Shown here: positions 61,649 through 64,000 of the stretch, one piece after another
How positions within the stretch are numbered: the stretch's first letter is position 1
Layout: every line of letters begins with the position of its first letter
Source of the DNA: Thiohalomonas denitrificans
GTDB lineage: Bacteria > Pseudomonadota > Gammaproteobacteria > Thiohalomonadales > Thiohalomonadaceae
Reading direction: 5' to 3'
NCBI RefSeq assembly: GCF_900102855.1
Contig: NZ_FMWD01000003.1
Span: 62,001-126,000, forward strand
DNA length: 64,000 bases
Made by a program: the position numbers and the translations under genes
The notes under the pieces: model-generated
What the model was told of the DNA's origin: nothing
Databases searched by the model: none
What the model saw: only the letters and a program-made list of their open reading frames with translations

Positions 61649-61694
61649 AAATATTCGCGTGGCGACCCTTACAGTCGCCCCCGAAGAGCGTGCT

Positions 61695-61722
61695 ATTATA
61701 CGCGCATGTTTTCTTGGCTCAA
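61695..61722 (-). promoter_or_regulatory. sigma-70 promoter of the tRNA-Glu gene, overlapping the pcnB start
   Basis: On the minus strand TTGAGC (61722-61717), 16 bases, then a perfect TATAAT (61700-61695). The tRNA precursor would begin near 61688. The box overlaps a plus-strand TATTAT (61694-61699) directly before the pcnB ATG, so divergent promoters may compete. Confidence 0.7.
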
Positions 61723-63064
61723 GCGTTCTATTCAAAAACTCACGGTCCCTTACGTAACAGCGACCGAGGATCCGCAACCGGTAGTCATTCCGCGTTCCGG
61801 GCATATCATATCCCGCTCGAATATCAGCGAGAACGCCCTGAAGGTGCTTTACCGTCTGCGCAAGGCCGGCTACCAGAGCTTTCTGGTGGGAGGGGGCGTA
61901 CGCGATCTGCTGTTGGGCCGGGAACCCAAGGATTTCGACATCGCCACGGATGCCCACCCGGAGGAAGTGAAGGACCTGTTCCGGAACTGCCGGCTCATCG
62001 GACGCCGTTTCCGCCTGGCCCATGTCCATTTCGGGCGCGAAATCATTGAGGTGGCCACCTTCCGTACTTCCCATGACGGCTCGGCCAAGGAGGGGCGGAC
62101 CGAGGGCGGCATGATCGTCCGGGACAACGTCTATGGGAGTGTCGAGGACGATGCCTGGCGGCGCGACTTCACGATAAATGCGCTTTACTACGACATCGCT
62201 GATTTCTCGGTGGTGGATTACACCGGTGGCATGGCGGATCTGAGGGCCGGCCGCCTTCGGATCATCGGCGACCCGATGGAGCGCTATCGGGAGGACCCGG
62301 TACGCATGCTGCGGGCCGTGCGTTTTGCCGCAAAGCTGGGCTTTCGTATCGATGAAGCGAGCGAAGCGGCGATCATCGAACTCGGTGCGGCCTTGCGGGA
62401 CGTTCCGCCGGCGCGTCTGTTCGATGAGGTGCTGAAGCTCTTCATGAGCGGCTACGGGGTGGAAACGTACGAGCTTATGCGCCACTACCGGCTGTTTGGC
62501 GAATTGTTTCCCGATACCGAAGGCGCACTTGCCCACGAGCAGGAACACTTCCCCCACACCCTGATTGCGCGCGCCCTCACCAATACCGATGAGCGAATCG
62601 CTGCCGGCCGGCCGGTGACGCCCGCCTTCCTGTTTGCCGCCCTGCTTTGGGATACTGCCAGCGAACGCGCGGCGCGTCTGCGGGAAGAGGGGCGTTCGCC
62701 CATCGAGGCGATACAGATGGCGGGGGATGCGGCCGTTGCCCATCAGGTCGAACGGGTGGCCTTTCCCAAGCGCTTTTCGCTCCAGTCGCGGGAGATCTGG
62801 GCTATGCAGGAGCGCCTGACCAAGCGAGGGGGCGGTGCGCCGTTCCGCCTGCTGGGGCATCCCCGTTTCCGCGCCGCCTACGACTTCCTCCTGTTGAGAG
62901 CGGAGAGCGGAGAGGATGTGGAAGAGCTCGCCGACTGGTGGACCCGCTTCCAGGAAGCCGATGAAGAGGAGCGCGGGGCGATGACCCGGGCGTTCCGTAC
63001 CAAGGGCAAGCGGCGTCGTCGGCGGCGCGGCAAGCCAAAACAGACCCAGCAGCAACAGTCCTGA
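61706..63064 (+). CDS. pcnB: poly(A) polymerase I
   Basis: A 452-residue nucleotidyltransferase that adds 3-prime A tails and promotes RNA decay. The class II motifs are SFLVGGGVRDLLLGREPKDF, then DIATDAHPEE with catalytic aspartates, and RRDFTINALYYD. The C-terminus is very basic (GKRRRRRRGKPK), typical of PcnB rather than CCA-adding enzymes. ATG 61706 begins MFSWLKRS; there is no ribosome site and a TATTAT box just before it, so the message may be leaderless. folK follows. Confidence 0.94.
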   Translation: MFSWLKRSIQKLTVPYVTATEDPQPVVIPRSGHIISRSNISENALKVLYRLRKAGYQSFLVGGGVRDLLLGREPKDFDIATDAHPEEVKDLFRNCRLIGRRFRLAHVHFGREIIEVATFRTSHDGSAKEGRTEGGMIVRDNVYGSVEDDAWRRDFTINALYYDIADFSVVDYTGGMADLRAGRLRIIGDPMERYREDPVRMLRAVRFAAKLGFRIDEASEAAIIELGAALRDVPPARLFDEVLKLFMSGYGVETYELMRHYRLFGELFPDTEGALAHEQEHFPHTLIARALTNTDERIAAGRPVTPAFLFAALLWDTASERAARLREEGRSPIEAIQMAGDAAVAHQVERVAFPKRFSLQSREIWAMQERLTKRGGGAPFRLLGHPRFRAAYDFLLLRAESGEDVEELADWWTRFQEADEEERGAMTRAFRTKGKRRRRRRGKPKQTQQQQS

Positions 63065-63198
63065 TTTTCTCCTTTTCACCACTGTGCTCCAGGGCGACGG
63101 TTTCGGGTCTTCTTCAGAGAGTGTTGGCAATGGCCCCGGGCCAGGACCCGGTCGGCTTTGCCGTTTGCTGCATCGGTGAATAGTCCGGATTTGGAGTG

Positions 63199-63696
63199 AT
63201 GTCTCGAACCGTTATCGCCTACGTGGGGCTAGGCAGCAATCTCGATGAGCCCGAGGAGCAGGTTGAACGTGCTTTTGCCGGTCTCGATGGTATCGACGGT
63301 GCACGCCTGGTGGCGGTATCGCCGCTCTACCGCAGTGCCCCGATGGGGCCGGCCGGACAACCGGACTATATCAATGCCGTTGCCGCACTGGAGACCACGC
63401 TGGAGCCCGAGGCGCTGCTCGATGCTCTGCAGGCGATCGAGCAGCACCACCAGCGGGTACGTACCATTCGCTGGGGGCCGAGAACTCTCGATCTGGACCT
63501 GCTGCTCTATGACGACGCGACGATCGCGACCGAACACCTGAGCGTTCCCCATCCGGGGCTGCCGGAGCGTGCCTTTGTACTCTACCCGCTGGCCGACATC
63601 GCTCCCGGACTACACCTTCCCGACGGCACGCCGCTCATGCAACTGCTACGGCGATGTCCGCCGGAGGGACTCGAGCGGCTGGATAGCGCGCGATAA
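63199..63696 (+). CDS. folK: 2-amino-4-hydroxy-6-hydroxymethyldihydropteridine pyrophosphokinase
   Basis: A 165-residue HPPK of folate synthesis, transferring pyrophosphate from ATP. Motifs VIAYVGLGSNLDEPEEQVER, SPLYRSAPMGPAGQPDYINA, RWGPRTLDLDLLLYDD and LSVPHPGLPERAFVLYPL. Either ATG 63199 or the GTG one codon earlier is the start. It follows pcnB (the usual pcnB-folK pair) and precedes a deoxynucleoside kinase. Confidence 0.96.
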   Translation: MSRTVIAYVGLGSNLDEPEEQVERAFAGLDGIDGARLVAVSPLYRSAPMGPAGQPDYINAVAALETTLEPEALLDALQAIEQHHQRVRTIRWGPRTLDLDLLLYDDATIATEHLSVPHPGLPERAFVLYPLADIAPGLHLPDGTPLMQLLRRCPPEGLERLDSAR

Positions 63697-63916
63697 GCGC
63701 ATGGCACAACCGTGCAGCATACCCGTAAGCAGGACGGCGGTCTGATGGGTGGCGCAGCTGCTGGACACGATAATGTCTCTCCACCTGCGAAAGGAGGCTG
63801 TACCGGCCCGATGGCTGCGGTTTCCAACTGCGGTCTCTCCGGCAAAATCGGCCGGTGCCGGGACGGGCTGAAAAGCCTCGTGCTATCCTGTTGGCCGGGT
63901 TATCCGGAGCGCGGAA

Positions 63917-64000
63917 ATGTCGGAAGGGAAGGGAAATACGCATCGGTTTATCGTGGTCGAGGGCCCGATCGGGGTTGGCAAAACAACGCTGGCCCGGCGC
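63917..64000 (+). CDS. deoxynucleoside kinase (N-terminal fragment)
   Basis: The first 28 codons of a kinase cut off by the window end. It has the P-loop VEGPIGVGKTTLARR, characteristic of the deoxyadenosine/deoxyguanosine kinase family that often lies near folK-panB in gammaproteobacteria. These enzymes salvage deoxynucleosides. The 220-base gap before it shows no other gene. Confidence 0.8.
   Translation, partial: MSEGKGNTHRFIVVEGPIGVGKTTLARR

Noticed and set aside
61634-63130. 498-codon open frame on the minus strand opposite pcnB
   Set aside because: It mirrors pcnB and overlaps the tRNA gene. The composition (His, Gln, Arg rich) is what antisense of a GC-rich gene gives, and pcnB has all its motifs.

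Overview
The window looks like a piece of chromosome from a sulfur-oxidising gammaproteobacterium of the Chromatiales / Thiohalomonadales kind. I infer this from two sox gene sets (soxYZ-soxXA and soxXYZA), a rhodanese-tusA-dsrE2 locus for cytoplasmic sulfur transfer, and typical gammaproteobacterial blocks: minCDE, dapA-bamC, ribDE-ribBX-ribH-nusB-thiL-pgpA, xseB-ispA-dxs, pcnB-folK, parE/parC. The genes are moderately GC-rich and almost all intact. No prophage, CRISPR array or complete insertion sequence was seen, but intergenic spaces are full of short palindromic and MITE-like repeats.

Layout. 0-6 kb: end of an RND efflux operon, a LysR regulator, a small unknown protein and an AI-2E family permease. 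6-9 kb: PhoH-PIN ATPase, peroxiredoxin and a GcvR-like ACT protein, all on the minus strand. 9-15 kb: dapA, bamC, a YycJ-like metallo-hydrolase, purC, parE and a DUF3096 mini-protein. 15-19 kb: an asparagine-synthetase-like protein with altered active-site motifs, then minC-minD-minE. 19-26.4 kb: an ECF sigma factor, zinc-finger anti-sigma factor and Spy/CnrX-like periplasmic protein, followed by an outer-membrane porin, a class II cytochrome c, soxY, soxZ, a repeat-filled gap, soxX and soxA. 26.6-29.4 kb: parC and a small membrane protein. 29.4-38.4 kb (minus strand): a subtilisin with a GlyGly-CTERM-like tail, a lipoprotein that is essentially a free-standing subtilisin propeptide, a GH100 invertase-like enzyme, a TPR lipoprotein, an adenylate cyclase and a SulP transporter. 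38.7-40.9 kb: second sox set, soxX-Y-Z-A. 41-47.6 kb: BepA-like M48 protease, divergent rhodanese, tusA, dsrE2, a FadL-type porin and its periplasmic partner. 47.9-55.4 kb: glyA, nrdR and the riboflavin/nusB/thiL/pgpA operon. 55.7-64 kb: retropepsin-like protease, a nest of inverted-repeat elements, folE2-queD, dxs, ispA, xseB, tRNA-Glu(CUC), pcnB, folK and the start of a deoxynucleoside kinase.

How it fits together. SoxXA would load thiosulfate onto the SoxYZ carrier in the periplasm; soxB and soxCD are not in the window. The SoxA proteins have one haem motif each. TusA, DsrE2 and the rhodanese would carry sulfane sulfur in the cytoplasm. The first sox set sits directly behind the ECF module. 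The same bipartite sequence, GGAAC-N16-CGTTA, occurs in front of both the sigma gene and the porin, suggesting that an envelope- or metal-type signal controls a porin/cytochrome/sox regulon. The tusA-dsrE2 genes have a separate promoter, and between it and tusA lies a potentially structured leader ending in an intrinsic terminator, which suggests attenuation or a riboswitch. These two regulatory arrangements, the free-standing propeptide lipoprotein beside its protease, and the altered asparagine-synthetase-like protein are the best candidates for undescribed biology.
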